Positions 56,342 to 64,000 of a DNA stretch of 64,000 nt are shown piece by piece. The notes beneath the pieces were generated by a model, which was given only the letters and a program-made list of their open reading frames with translations, had not been told where the DNA came from and searched no databases. Origin of the DNA: Actinomyces gerencseriae DSM 6844 (GTDB taxonomy: Bacteria > Actinomycetota > Actinomycetes > Actinomycetales > Actinomycetaceae). Location of the stretch: assembly GCF_000429265.1 (NCBI RefSeq), contig NZ_KE386872.1, forward strand, positions 124,001 through 188,000, in the 5' to 3' direction. Within the stretch, counting starts at the first letter, position 1, and the number at the start of each line of letters is the position of its first letter. Both the position numbers and the translations under genes were made by a program.

Positions 56342-56863
56342 TCACTTCGTGACGGTGACCGAGGTGATGACGACGTCCTCCAGAGGGCGATCGCGCGGGT
56401 CGGTCGACACCGCCGAGATCGCGTCCACGACCTGGCGGGATGCGTCGTCGGCCACCTCTCCGAAGATCGTGTGCTTGCCCTGCAGCCACTCGGTGGGCGC
56501 CGTGGTGATGAAGAACTGGGAACCGTTGGTGCCCTTGCCGAGGCGACGACCGGCGTTGGCCATGGCCAGGATGTAGGGCTGCGTGAAGGTCAGGGAGGGG
56601 TCGATCTCGTCGTCGAAGGTGTATCCGGGGCCGCCGGTGCCGGTGCCCAGGGGATCGCCCCCCTGGATCATGAAGCCCGGGATGACGCGATGGAAGATCA
56701 CGCCCGAGTACAGGGGCGCGTTGGACTGCTCCTTGGTACGAGGGTCGGTCCAGGTCTTCTCACCCGTCGCCAGGCCCACGAAGTTCGAAACGGTTTCAGG
56801 AGCCTGCTCCGCGAAGAGCTCGAGGCGGATGTCGCCGAGGTTGGTGTGCAGTGTCGCTTCCAT
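56342..56863 (-). CDS. Cyclophilin-type peptidyl-prolyl cis-trans isomerase
   Basis: The 173-residue cytoplasmic cyclophilin speeds proline isomerisation. It begins MEATLHTNLGDIRLELFAEQAPETV, and the active-site motif FHRVIPGFMIQGGDP is followed by GSQFFITTAPTEWLQGKHTIFG. It has no signal peptide. The ATG at 56863 is preferred to the longer reading because the family starts here. Its place near the origin next to the rhomboid gene is the same as mycobacterial ppiA. Confidence 0.93.
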   Translation of the reverse strand: MEATLHTNLGDIRLELFAEQAPETVSNFVGLATGEKTWTDPRTKEQSNAPLYSGVIFHRVIPGFMIQGGDPLGTGTGGPGYTFDDEIDPSLTFTQPYILAMANAGRRLGKGTNGSQFFITTAPTEWLQGKHTIFGEVADDASRQVVDAISAVSTDPRDRPLEDVVITSVTVTK

Positions 56864-57027
56864 GACCGCAATCGTTGCACGCGCATCACGCACGGCGCTG
56901 AGACGCTCGGCTGCGGACACGCCTGTTCACCCCAGGCAAAACGCGTGCTTGGATTACGGGTGCGATCGGTCCGCGGGTGCGACGATGGACCCCAAGCGAC
57001 CTCATCGTTCCGAGCAGGGAGACCATC

Positions 57028-57564
57028 ATGGCTTGCAAGACCTTCGAGAAGAAGATCGACACCGACCAGCTTCGTCACGAGGCGGCCTCCCTTGCCGAGA
57101 ACATCGCGGCTCGGGCCGAGCGCGCCGCCGTGTGGGCGGCTCCCCGCGTGAGCAGGGCCCGCACCGAGGTCGCCAAGGCCGCCAAGGAGGCCCAGTTGCG
57201 CGCACAGCCCGTCGTCGAGGAGGCTCGTAGCCGGGTGGCCGAGGACTACGTCCCGGCCGCTCACAGAGCCGCCGTTGCCGCTCAGGCCGCGGCCGGCACG
57301 GAGGGTACGCTCACCGAGCGCGCTCAGCGCATCGCCGTCGCCGCGAAGAACGCGGCACTTGATATTCCGGAGGTTCCCGTGAAGAAGAAGCACCCCGTCC
57401 TTAAGACGCTCGGCTGGCTCGCGCTGGCCGGTGCCGCAGCGGGCGCCGCCTACGTCGTGTGGCGGCGCAGTCAGCCCGTGGAGGATCCGTGGGCCGAGGA
57501 GTACTGGGCCGACTCCGCCGAGGATGAGACCGTCGGGGTGGAGGGCGCCTCCACGACCGAGTGA
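57028..57564 (+). CDS. Small single-pass membrane protein, Ala-rich helical (DUF5324-like)
   Basis: I do not recognise a named family with confidence. The 178-residue protein has a long amphipathic, Ala/Glu/Lys-rich helical region (about 10-105) suited to coiled-coil or membrane association. A single transmembrane helix follows (TLGWLALAGAAAGAAYVVWRR, about 128-148), then an acidic tail (DPWAEEYWADSAEDE). Similar proteins lie near ppiA/crgA in other actinobacteria. The ATG at 57028 has a GGGAG-type site upstream. A strong terminator follows. Confidence 0.7.
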   Translation: MACKTFEKKIDTDQLRHEAASLAENIAARAERAAVWAAPRVSRARTEVAKAAKEAQLRAQPVVEEARSRVAEDYVPAAHRAAVAAQAAAGTEGTLTERAQRIAVAAKNAALDIPEVPVKKKHPVLKTLGWLALAGAAAGAAYVVWRRSQPVEDPWAEEYWADSAEDETVGVEGASTTE

Positions 57565-57613
57565 GGCGTGAAGAGGCCCACGCGCTCCAGTCTCAGATCA
57601 ATCGGACCTGATC

Positions 57614-57650
57614 GCGGCGTCCCCCGTGCGGCTCGTGCGGGGGACGCCGC
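57614..57650 (+). terminator. Hairpin terminator
   Basis: Perfect 13-bp arms (57614-57626 and 57638-57650) surround an 11-nt loop, 49 bp after the preceding stop codon. No U-tract. Confidence 0.75.
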
Positions 57651-57687
57651 TGCGGCTCCAAGCCTCCCGGAGAAGTACGCGGACGGA

Positions 57688-57700
57688 TAGGCTGGGAGCA
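57688..57700 (+). promoter_or_regulatory. -10 element for a probable leaderless aldo/keto reductase mRNA
   Basis: TAGGCT (57688-57693) stands 6 bp before the ATG at 57700, so the transcript probably starts at the start codon. A GGGAG just before the ATG is too close to act as a normal ribosome site. Confidence 0.45.
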
Positions 57701-58560
57701 TGAACACCGTCGTTCCCGCATCCCCGGCATTCCTGATTCGAGGGACCAATGAGCCCGCTCCCCTGCGGATGCCGCGGTTGGGAGCGGGTACCTACAAGAT
57801 CGATGCCGAGCGGGTCGAGCATGTGGTTCGTGATGCTCTCGGCGTCGGCTACCGGCACATCGACACCGCTCAGATGTACGGCAATGAGTCCGGAGTCGGC
57901 ACCGCTATCGCGGACTCGGGAATCCCTCGCGACGAGTTGTGGGTGACCTCCAAGCTCGACAACCCCAACCACCGGCGCGATGACGCCCTGCGCAGTTTCG
58001 AGGCCACCATGCGCGATCTGCGTCTGGACGTCCTCGATCTCTTCCTCGTGCACTGGCCGATGGCCCACTCCCCCGGCATCGACCTGGTCGATACGTGGCG
58101 CACCATGATCCGGATCCTGGAGTCGGGCCGCGTACGAGCCATCGGGGTGTCCAATTTTCAGGCCGAGCACCTGCGCACGATCATCGAGGCCACCGGCGTG
58201 ACCCCGGCCGTCAACCAGATCGAGCTTCACCCCTACCTCCTGCAGAAGCCGCTGCGCGCGCTGCACGACAGTCTCGGTATCGTCACCGAGTCCTGGTCTC
58301 CCTTGGGGCGCGGGCGACTGCTGCAGGATCCGGTCGTCATCGACGCGGCGGCCGCGCTCGGCGTCACCCCCGCCCAGGTCGTCATCCGCTGGCACCTGCA
58401 GCACGACCTGGTCGTCATTCCGAAGACGACGCATCTCGAGCGCATGCGCACCAATGCCGACGTGTCGTCGTTCGCGTTGACGGACGAGCAGATGGCGGCC
58501 CTCGACGCCCTCGATCGGGGGCTGCGCACCGGATCGCATCCCGACAGGATTCAGGAGTGA
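57700..58560 (+). CDS. Aldo/keto reductase
   Basis: The 286-residue protein is an NADPH-dependent AKR of the 2,5-diketogluconate reductase type. The catalytic tetrad is D55, Y60, K85 and H118 in YRHIDTAQMYGNE, VTSKL and LVHWP. GVSNFQAEHL and VIPKTTHLERMR, the cofactor-binding loop, are present. The substrate is unknown; it probably handles aldehydes or keto sugars. It is convergent with crgA. Confidence 0.92.
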   Translation: MNTVVPASPAFLIRGTNEPAPLRMPRLGAGTYKIDAERVEHVVRDALGVGYRHIDTAQMYGNESGVGTAIADSGIPRDELWVTSKLDNPNHRRDDALRSFEATMRDLRLDVLDLFLVHWPMAHSPGIDLVDTWRTMIRILESGRVRAIGVSNFQAEHLRTIIEATGVTPAVNQIELHPYLLQKPLRALHDSLGIVTESWSPLGRGRLLQDPVVIDAAAALGVTPAQVVIRWHLQHDLVVIPKTTHLERMRTNADVSSFALTDEQMAALDALDRGLRTGSHPDRIQE

Positions 58561-58582
58561 GCGCCGGCGAGGCGCGTCGTGC

Positions 58583-58924
58583 TCACTTCCAGCGGAGGAG
58601 CCCCAGGAAGCCGATCATCATGATGAGGAACCCCACGTAGAGGTTCCCATTGGCCAGCCAGTCGTTGGCGTGGTGGGACTGGAAGTACGGCAGCGGATAG
58701 GTGCCCTTGAAGAGATAGGTCGTCACGACCCACAGCAGCCCGATGACCATGAGGGTCACCATGGTGGGGGCGTACCAATTGGGGCTGCCGGTGCGCTTGA
58801 CCTTGACCGGTACACGGGATACACGGTTCGCCGCGGATCGCGACTCCTGCTTCTCCTTCTCCGCTGCGGCCGCCTTGGCGGGGTTGCCCGAGCGCTTGGG
58901 AGCGGACTTCTTCGACTGGGCCAC
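58583..58924 (-). CDS. crgA: Cell division protein CrgA
   Basis: CrgA is a small actinobacterial divisome protein that interacts with FtsZ and penicillin-binding proteins. The 113-residue protein has a charged cytoplasmic head (about 1-45) and two transmembrane helices (PTMVTLMVIGLLWVVTTYLF and LYVGFLIMMIGFLGLLRW), with the conserved loop between them containing NDWLANGN. It starts at GTG 58924, with GGAGG upstream. Confidence 0.95.
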   Translation of the reverse strand: MAQSKKSAPKRSGNPAKAAAAEKEKQESRSAANRVSRVPVKVKRTGSPNWYAPTMVTLMVIGLLWVVTTYLFKGTYPLPYFQSHHANDWLANGNLYVGFLIMMIGFLGLLRWK

Positions 58925-59063
58925 GTGGGCCTCCTCACTGGCGGGACGACTGGGAATCCGGACTTGTTGCCGGGTACGGCCAACGCCTAGCCTAGGGCAT
59001 TGCGGAGCAGGATCCGTCGGCCTCGAGTCGTGGACGAGGCGCGCAGGTTCGTAGAACGACTCA

Positions 59064-59069
59064 TAGACT
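59064..59069 (+). promoter_or_regulatory. Candidate -10 element of the sortase gene
   Basis: TAGACT is 39 bp upstream of the sortase ATG, consistent with a short leader containing the GGAGG ribosome site. Confidence 0.35.
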
Positions 59070-59107
59070 GGTCATGGCACTCAACGTCCAGCCACCCAGG
59101 AGGGCTG

Positions 59108-59866
59108 ATGGCATCCAATCGTCACAGGGCGAGGCCGCGTCGTCGTTCGGCGCTCGACCGGGTCCTGTCGGGATTCGGGGAGCTCCTCATCACCGTCGGG
59201 ATCGTCGTGGCGCTCTTCCTGGCCTGGCAGCTGTGGTGGACGGGGATCGCCGCGACCCAGAAGGCCGAGGCCCACACCACGGCCTTCCATGAGACCCAGG
59301 TGGAGTCGCCCAAGATCGAGGGCACCAAGCACACCGAAGACCCGCCGGAGTTCGAGCCCGTCGATTACGGGGGCACCATCGGCATGCTCGTCGTCCCCAA
59401 GTGGTATGGCGTGACGAACAACAATATGCCGATCCTCGAGGGCACGGGAAGCGATGTGCTGGACCAGGCGGCGGCCGGTCACTACCCCGAGACGCAGCAG
59501 GTCGGTGAGATCGGAAACTTCGCGATCGCCGGTCATCGGCGCACCAATGGCAATTCCTTCCTGCGCATCGACACGCTTGAGGAGGGCGATGAGATCGTCG
59601 TCGCGACGAGGGACACCTGGTACGTCTACACGGTCTCGTCCCACGATATCGTCGAGCCGACGCAGGTCGACGTCATCGCCCCGGTGCCGGGCGACCAGGA
59701 GGCCCAGCCCGTGGATCGCTATATCACCCTGACGACGTGCCACTCCCTGACCACCGGTGAATGGGGCAATGACCACCGGTGGGTCGTCCACGGGAAGTTC
59801 TCCTACTGGATGCCGCGGTCCGAGGGGCGCCCCGCCTCGGTCCTGGGCGACCCGGAGGTCAACTGA
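59108..59866 (+). CDS. Class E sortase
   Basis: The 252-residue transpeptidase joins sorted surface proteins to peptidoglycan. It has an N-terminal transmembrane helix (about 24-44), the catalytic H143 in IAGHRRTNG, C211 in TLTTCHS and R224 in HRWVVHG. Class E sortases of actinobacteria recognise LAXTG-type signals instead of LPXTG. The start at 59108 has AGGAGG 5 bp upstream. It overlaps the next small gene by 1 bp, as is usual for this locus. Confidence 0.93.
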   Translation: MASNRHRARPRRRSALDRVLSGFGELLITVGIVVALFLAWQLWWTGIAATQKAEAHTTAFHETQVESPKIEGTKHTEDPPEFEPVDYGGTIGMLVVPKWYGVTNNNMPILEGTGSDVLDQAAAGHYPETQQVGEIGNFAIAGHRRTNGNSFLRIDTLEEGDEIVVATRDTWYVYTVSSHDIVEPTQVDVIAPVPGDQEAQPVDRYITLTTCHSLTTGEWGNDHRWVVHGKFSYWMPRSEGRPASVLGDPEVN

Positions 59867-60021
59867 TGTACGGATGGATCTGGCGGCACCTGCCCGGCCC
59901 GGCCTGGTTCAAGGCCATTGAGGCCCTGGCCCTGATGGTGCTGACGGTGCTCTTCCTCTTCGAAGTCGTCTTCCCCTGGGCCAACGCGACGTGGAACCTC
60001 TCGGGGGAGGCCACGGTCTGA
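59866..60021 (+). CDS. Small conserved membrane protein downstream of sortase E
   Basis: The 51-residue protein begins MYGWIWRHLPGPAWFKAIEA and has a single transmembrane helix (ALALMVLTVLFLFEVVFPW). Its ATG overlaps the sortase stop (TGATG). It is conserved in this position in related actinobacteria; a partner role for sortase is possible but unproven. Confidence 0.8.
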   Translation: MYGWIWRHLPGPAWFKAIEALALMVLTVLFLFEVVFPWANATWNLSGEATV

Positions 60022-60177
60022 CCCACGGCCGCGGTCCGACTCCGCGTTCTGCCCGCAGCCAGATCGCGACGTCGCGTTCGTGATGCAGGCGGGACCGGCG
60101 CGCCGCTCGGCGTGCGACGCTGACTGCGCTCTCGGGCGGGGCGGTTGACATCACGACGGTGGTCGTCGAGAAGGACA

Positions 60178-60213
60178 TGCGGGGCCGCACTCTGATCAGG
60201 GTGCGGCCCCGCA
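60178..60213. terminator. Bidirectional terminator between sortase and pknB genes
   Basis: Perfect 13-bp arms (60178-60190 and 60201-60213) with a 10-nt loop. It lies in the 243-bp gap between the converging small membrane gene and pknB and would end both transcripts. Confidence 0.78.
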
Positions 60214-60264
60214 CGAGCTCGCGAGCCGGAAGACCCGATGAGGACGGGGGTGGTCCCCCGGCTC

Positions 60265-62127
60265 CTAGTCGTCGTCCTTCGGCGGCTTGGGGTTGTTGAC
60301 GGTCGGCTTGGGAATGGGCTGGGAGGTCGGCGATGACGACGCGCCGGGGGTCGGAGTCGCCGTGGCGACGGGCGCCTCGTAGATATGATGCGTCACTTCG
60401 AGTGAGACGGAATCCCCCACATTGACGCTCTGGTTCGCCCCGGGGTCGACCGAGGTGACCTCGTAGGTGTCGTTCTTCGACGGATCGGTGGTCTTCGCGT
60501 CGCTCGTCCTCACGTTGTAGCCCAGGCCCGCGTTCTTGAGGGCCTGCTGAGCCTCTTCCTGACTCTTGCCGACGACATCGGGCACAGTCGTGCGTCCCGA
60601 GGAGACGACCACGGAGACGGTCGCGCCGCGTGACACCGGATTGCCAGCAGCCGGATTCGAGCGGATGACCTGTCCGGCCTGGGTGCCCGGGGAGTCCTCG
60701 GTGGTGACGTCGCCCCATGTCAGGTTCGCGTTCTCGATCTCCTTGCGCGCCTCGGACTGCGTCATGCCGCTGACATCGGGCACCTTGACCGTGGCCGAGC
60801 CCGACGAGAAGCTCACCGTGACCTCGGTGCCGAGAACGGCGGAGGTGCCGGCCCCCGGATCGGAGGAGATGGCCAGACCCTCGTCGACCGTGTCCGAGCT
60901 GACGTCATCACCCCTGACGAAGGTCAGACCGACGTCCTCGATGGCGCTCTTCGCATCATCCTCCGACATGTTCGACACATTCGGCACGATTGCCGCGGTC
61001 GCCGTCGGCGAGGGCGTCTCGCTGGGACGCTTGGATCCGGGGAGGCCGGAGGCGAGCATGCCGATGACTATGCCCGCCAAAATGAGGAGAAGGATGATGA
61101 GCATCCACACCCACCAGCGGCGACGGGGCCGCTTGTCCTCGGCCGTTTGCTCGGGGGCCGATGGCTGGGTGGAGATGGGCGGCGCCGGCGGGGCGGGCGA
61201 GGGCGCCGTCGCCGAGGGCATGGCCGTCGTGCTCTGCCAGGTCTCGGTGGCCGGTGCCGATACGGCCATGCCCCGCGCCGCCGCCAGGAGCTCGGTGCGC
61301 ATATGAGCGGCGTCCTGATAGCGATCGTCGCGGGCCTTGGCCAGGGCCTTCAGAACGACTCGGTCGAGGGACTCGGGCACGTCCGCCGCGAGGGCCGAGG
61401 GCGGCTTGGGAATCTCGCGCACGTGCTGGTAGGCGATCGCGACCGCGGAGTCCCCGGTGAAGGGCGGCTGGCCGGTGAGCAGCTCGTAGAGCAGGCAGCC
61501 GGTGGAGTACAGGTCGCTGCGGGCGTCGACGAGCTCGCCGCGCGCCTGCTCCGGGGAGAGGTACTGGGCGGTGCCGACGACGGCGTGCGTCTGGGTGACC
61601 GTCGCGGCGGAGTCCTCGATGGCGCGCGCAATGCCGAAGTCCATGACCTTCACCGCACCGGTGGAGGTCAGCATGATGTTCCCGGGCTTGATGTCACGGT
61701 GCACGATGCCGGCGCGGTGGGAGTACTCCAGGGCGTCCAGCACGCCCGTCGTGATCTCGACCGCCTCCGGGATCGGGACGGCCTCGCCGTCGCCGAGGAG
61801 CTCGCGCACCGTGTGCCCCTCGACGTACTCCATCACGATGTAGGGCACTGAGCGGGTTGAGCCGTTGGGTGCGGTGAACTCCTCCTCGCCGGAGTCGTAG
61901 ACGGCGACGATGGTCGGGTGGTTCAGGGCCGCGGCCGACTGGGCCTCGCGGCGGAAGCGCGCCTGGAAAGTGGGGTCACCAGCGATATCCGAACGCAGCA
62001 GCTTGATCGCGATGATGCGCGACAGGCGCTTGTCGTAACCGAGGTGCACCTCGGCCATGCCGCCGCTTCCGATGAGGTCTCGGATCTCGTAACGGCCTGC
62101 GAGGATCTGGGGGAACTGACCAGTCAC
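60265..62127 (-). CDS. pknB: Serine/threonine protein kinase PknB with PASTA domains
   Basis: PknB senses peptidoglycan fragments and controls cell growth and MurJ/FhaA-type targets. The 620-residue protein has an N-terminal kinase (GSGGMAEV glycine loop, K42, catalytic D145 in HRDIKPGN, DFGIA and the TQTHAVVGTAQYLSPEQ activation loop), a transmembrane helix at about 335-360, and three extracellular PASTA domains (about 378-585). A low-complexity Pro/Thr tail follows. The GTG start overlaps the pknA stop. Confidence 0.96.
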   Translation of the reverse strand: MTGQFPQILAGRYEIRDLIGSGGMAEVHLGYDKRLSRIIAIKLLRSDIAGDPTFQARFRREAQSAAALNHPTIVAVYDSGEEEFTAPNGSTRSVPYIVMEYVEGHTVRELLGDGEAVPIPEAVEITTGVLDALEYSHRAGIVHRDIKPGNIMLTSTGAVKVMDFGIARAIEDSAATVTQTHAVVGTAQYLSPEQARGELVDARSDLYSTGCLLYELLTGQPPFTGDSAVAIAYQHVREIPKPPSALAADVPESLDRVVLKALAKARDDRYQDAAHMRTELLAAARGMAVSAPATETWQSTTAMPSATAPSPAPPAPPISTQPSAPEQTAEDKRPRRRWWVWMLIILLLILAGIVIGMLASGLPGSKRPSETPSPTATAAIVPNVSNMSEDDAKSAIEDVGLTFVRGDDVSSDTVDEGLAISSDPGAGTSAVLGTEVTVSFSSGSATVKVPDVSGMTQSEARKEIENANLTWGDVTTEDSPGTQAGQVIRSNPAAGNPVSRGATVSVVVSSGRTTVPDVVGKSQEEAQQALKNAGLGYNVRTSDAKTTDPSKNDTYEVTSVDPGANQSVNVGDSVSLEVTHHIYEAPVATATPTPGASSSPTSQPIPKPTVNNPKPPKDDD

Positions 62128-63413
62128 AGTGCCTCCTGTGGTGGGATGACGGACATGACGGTCTGCTCGCGCGGCATGCCCGACTGTGTTGACGTAAGGG
62201 TACCCGCGGTGACGACAATGGCGAGGAGCGCCAGGACGGTGAAGGCGACGATGACGGCCAGCCGGACGCGGGCCTGGGGAAGGCCGAACGGGCCCCGCCC
62301 GGAGGCATGACGCGTTGGACGGGGATCCGCGTCGAACCAGCCGGCCGTCGTCCGCGTGCGCTCGGCGGCGGGCATCGCACGGGTCGACATACTCGGGGCA
62401 TCCTGCTCATCAGCACGGTGACTGGGCTCGCCGCGCCTGGCGCGCGCCCGGCGTCCGCGCCTGGGAACGGACTCCGATCGGGAGCGGAACCGGGGAGCCG
62501 AGTCGTGCGGACCATCGTCGGAGCGGGAGCGGTCGACGCGGCGCCCCGTGGATGTCCAGGTCGGGACCTGCCGCGGATCCCACGAGTCCGCGGGCAGGTT
62601 GACAACGATCCGATCCAGGCGCCGCGCGACCTCACGGGCCGAGCGGGGCCGGTCCGCGGGCTTCTTGGCGAGCAGAGCCATGACGACGTCGCTGACCTCG
62701 GCCGGAATCGAGTCGGGCAGGGGCGGGACCGGCTCGTTGACGTGGGCGAAGGCGATGTCCACCTGGGTCGTGCCCGTGAAGGGCCGGTGGCCGACGAGGG
62801 CCTCGTAGGCGATGATCCCCAGCGCGTACAGGTCCCCGGCGGCGGTGGCCATATTGCCCATCGCCTGCTCGGGGGCGAGGTACTGGGCCGTGCCCATGAC
62901 CATGCCCGTGGCCGTCATCGGGCGCTGATTGACCCCGGTGGAGATGCCGAAGTCGGTGAGCTTGGCCAGGCCCTCCCGGTTGATGAGGATGTTGGAGGGC
63001 TTGACGTCGCGGTGAATGACGCCGGAGTCGTGCACGACCTGGAGGGCCCGGGCGACTTGAGCGAGGATCGGCAGGATCTCCGCAGGCGCCATGGTGCCCT
63101 TCTCGGCGATGATGTCGGACAGTGCCTTCCCCTGAACGAGCTCCATGATGATCCAGCCCGAACCGTCGCGCTCGCCCGCGTCCAGCACGATCGCCAGGTT
63201 GGGGTGGCGCAGCCCGCGGGAGTTCGTCGCCTCGGCCCGCAGACGCGACAGGAAGATCTCGTCGCCCGCCAGCTCGGGGCGCAGGATCTTGGCGGCGACG
63301 GCCCGTCCGCTGCGCAGGTCGGTGGCGCGCCAGACCTCCCCCATGCCGCCGAGGGCCATCCGCTCGACCAGCTGATAGCGTCCTTGCAGCTCCAGGCCGA
63401 CAGCAGGCTTCAT
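62124..63413 (-). CDS. pknA: Serine/threonine protein kinase PknA
   Basis: The 429-residue kinase has K42, D136 in HRDVKPSN and DFGIS, a basic linker (about 295-380) and one transmembrane helix (about 385-408) with a short outer tail and no PASTA domain. It acts with PknB to control cell shape and division. The ATG overlaps the pbpA stop and its own stop overlaps pknB. Confidence 0.95.
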   Translation of the reverse strand: MKPAVGLELQGRYQLVERMALGGMGEVWRATDLRSGRAVAAKILRPELAGDEIFLSRLRAEATNSRGLRHPNLAIVLDAGERDGSGWIIMELVQGKALSDIIAEKGTMAPAEILPILAQVARALQVVHDSGVIHRDVKPSNILINREGLAKLTDFGISTGVNQRPMTATGMVMGTAQYLAPEQAMGNMATAAGDLYALGIIAYEALVGHRPFTGTTQVDIAFAHVNEPVPPLPDSIPAEVSDVVMALLAKKPADRPRSAREVARRLDRIVVNLPADSWDPRQVPTWTSTGRRVDRSRSDDGPHDSAPRFRSRSESVPRRGRRARARRGEPSHRADEQDAPSMSTRAMPAAERTRTTAGWFDADPRPTRHASGRGPFGLPQARVRLAVIVAFTVLALLAIVVTAGTLTSTQSGMPREQTVMSVIPPQEAL

Positions 63414-64000
63414 TGGTCCACCGCCGCGTCGATGACGCTGGCCGCGATCGGCCCGGCGACCGAGCCGCCGGTTCCGTTGGCCGCCGTCTGCTCGCCGCCG
63501 TCGAGGACGATGGCCAGCGCGATTGATGGCTTGCTCAGATCCGTCCCGGCGAAGCCCACGAACCAGGTCACGGGACCGCCCTCGTCCGAGCCGGTCTCGG
63601 CCGTGCCGGTCTTGCCGGCGACCGATACGCCGGCGACCTGGGCGCTGGAGCCCGTGCCTTCGCTGACGGCCTGCTGCATGAGGGAGGACAGGGTCTGCGC
63701 CGTCTTTGAGGAGATCGGGGTGCGGGCCTCCTTCGGGGTGGTGGTGCTGACCACGTTGAGGTCGGAGTCGAGCGTCTGCGACACGAGGTACGGCTTCATC
63801 TGCTTGCCGTTGTTGGCGATGGTCTCCGCGACCTGGGCCATCATGAGCGGCGTGGCGCGCACGGAGGCCTGGCCGATCCCGGCCATGGCCGTCTCGGCCT
63901 GGGTGTCGTTGTCCGGGTAGGTCGAGGGCGTCACCTCCAGGGGGATGGACTCGGACTCGTCGAAGCCCCAGGCCTCGGCCTCCTCGGACAGGGACTTGTC
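63410..64000 (-). CDS. pbpA: Penicillin-binding protein PbpA, 5' part beyond the window
   Basis: The 196 residues seen are the C-terminal part of a class B transpeptidase. VAGKTGTAETG is the KTG motif of the beta-lactam-binding site. VTWFVGFAGTDLSKPSIALAIVL follows. The family and place beside pknA match mycobacterial pbpA, a septal peptidoglycan transpeptidase. The rest, with the SxxK and SxN motifs, lies upstream of the window edge. Confidence 0.92.
   Translation of the reverse strand, partial: DKSLSEEAEAWGFDESESIPLEVTPSTYPDNDTQAETAMAGIGQASVRATPLMMAQVAETIANNGKQMKPYLVSQTLDSDLNVVSTTTPKEARTPISSKTAQTLSSLMQQAVSEGTGSSAQVAGVSVAGKTGTAETGSDEGGPVTWFVGFAGTDLSKPSIALAIVLDGGEQTAANGTGGSVAGPIAASVIDAAVDQ

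Overview
This 64 kb window is the replication-origin region of a high-GC actinobacterium. The order rpmH-dnaA-dnaN-recF-DUF721-gyrB-gyrA-DUF3566-tRNAIle-tRNAAla, the flanking rnpA-yidD-yidC-jag-rsmG-parA-parB block, and the crgA / sortase E / pknB-pknA-pbpA block are all typical of Actinobacteria. A class E sortase, a long MurJ with a kinase-like extension, and host-glycan-type GH42/GH30 enzymes fit best with Actinomycetaceae (Actinomyces/Schaalia-like); that family assignment is inference.

Layout. 0-10 kb: accessory metabolism and regulators (MFS exporter cut by the window edge, TetR regulator, GH30 and GH42 glycosidases, an Eis-like acetyltransferase, a divergent ROK regulator, a WYL regulator divergent from a PhnB-like protein). 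10-15.5 kb: serC-serA operon, a PD-(D/E)XK/AbiEi-like protein and the CCA-adding enzyme. 15.5-25 kb: NUDIX hydrolase, secreted DUF6049 protein and MurJ in overlapping genes, then trxB-trxA and thrC. 25-28 kb: maltose O-acetyltransferase-like protein, PLP aminotransferase and a Ddl-like ATP-grasp ligase. 28.3-34.2 kb: a 5.9 kb stretch with no convincing gene, lower GC, and seven parS sites. 34.2-40.2 kb (minus strand): parB, parA, rsmG, jag, yidC, yidD, rnpA, rpmH. 40.2-54.5 kb (mostly plus strand): dnaA, oriC, dnaN, recF, DUF721, gyrB, gyrA, DUF3566 and two tRNA genes flanking a tiny DLW-39-like membrane gene, interrupted by a minus-strand ECF transporter. 54.5-55.4 kb: a gene-free stretch holding a second cluster of DnaA-box-like sequences. 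55.4-64 kb: rhomboid protease, cyclophilin, a small membrane protein, aldo/keto reductase, crgA, sortase E with a small membrane partner, pknB, pknA and the start of pbpA's 3' half.

How it works together. Transcription on both sides runs away from the rpmH/dnaA/dnaN origin. ParA and ParB would load on a dense parS array (nine GTTTCACGTGAAAC-type sites between 25.8 and 35.2 kb, one inside parB), making the gene-free region the likely centromere. MurJ, CrgA, PknA/PknB and PbpA tie this locus to peptidoglycan growth and division. The left-hand glycosidases are probably under the divergent ROK repressor, whose own promoter overlaps a perfect inverted repeat.

The most unusual observations are the parS-studded gene desert, the DnaA-box cluster 13 kb from oriC, a perfect 36-bp palindrome upstream of dnaA, a perfect 27-bp-arm hairpin inside the DUF6049 coding region, and a 22-bp-period repeat shared by two distant intergenic sites.
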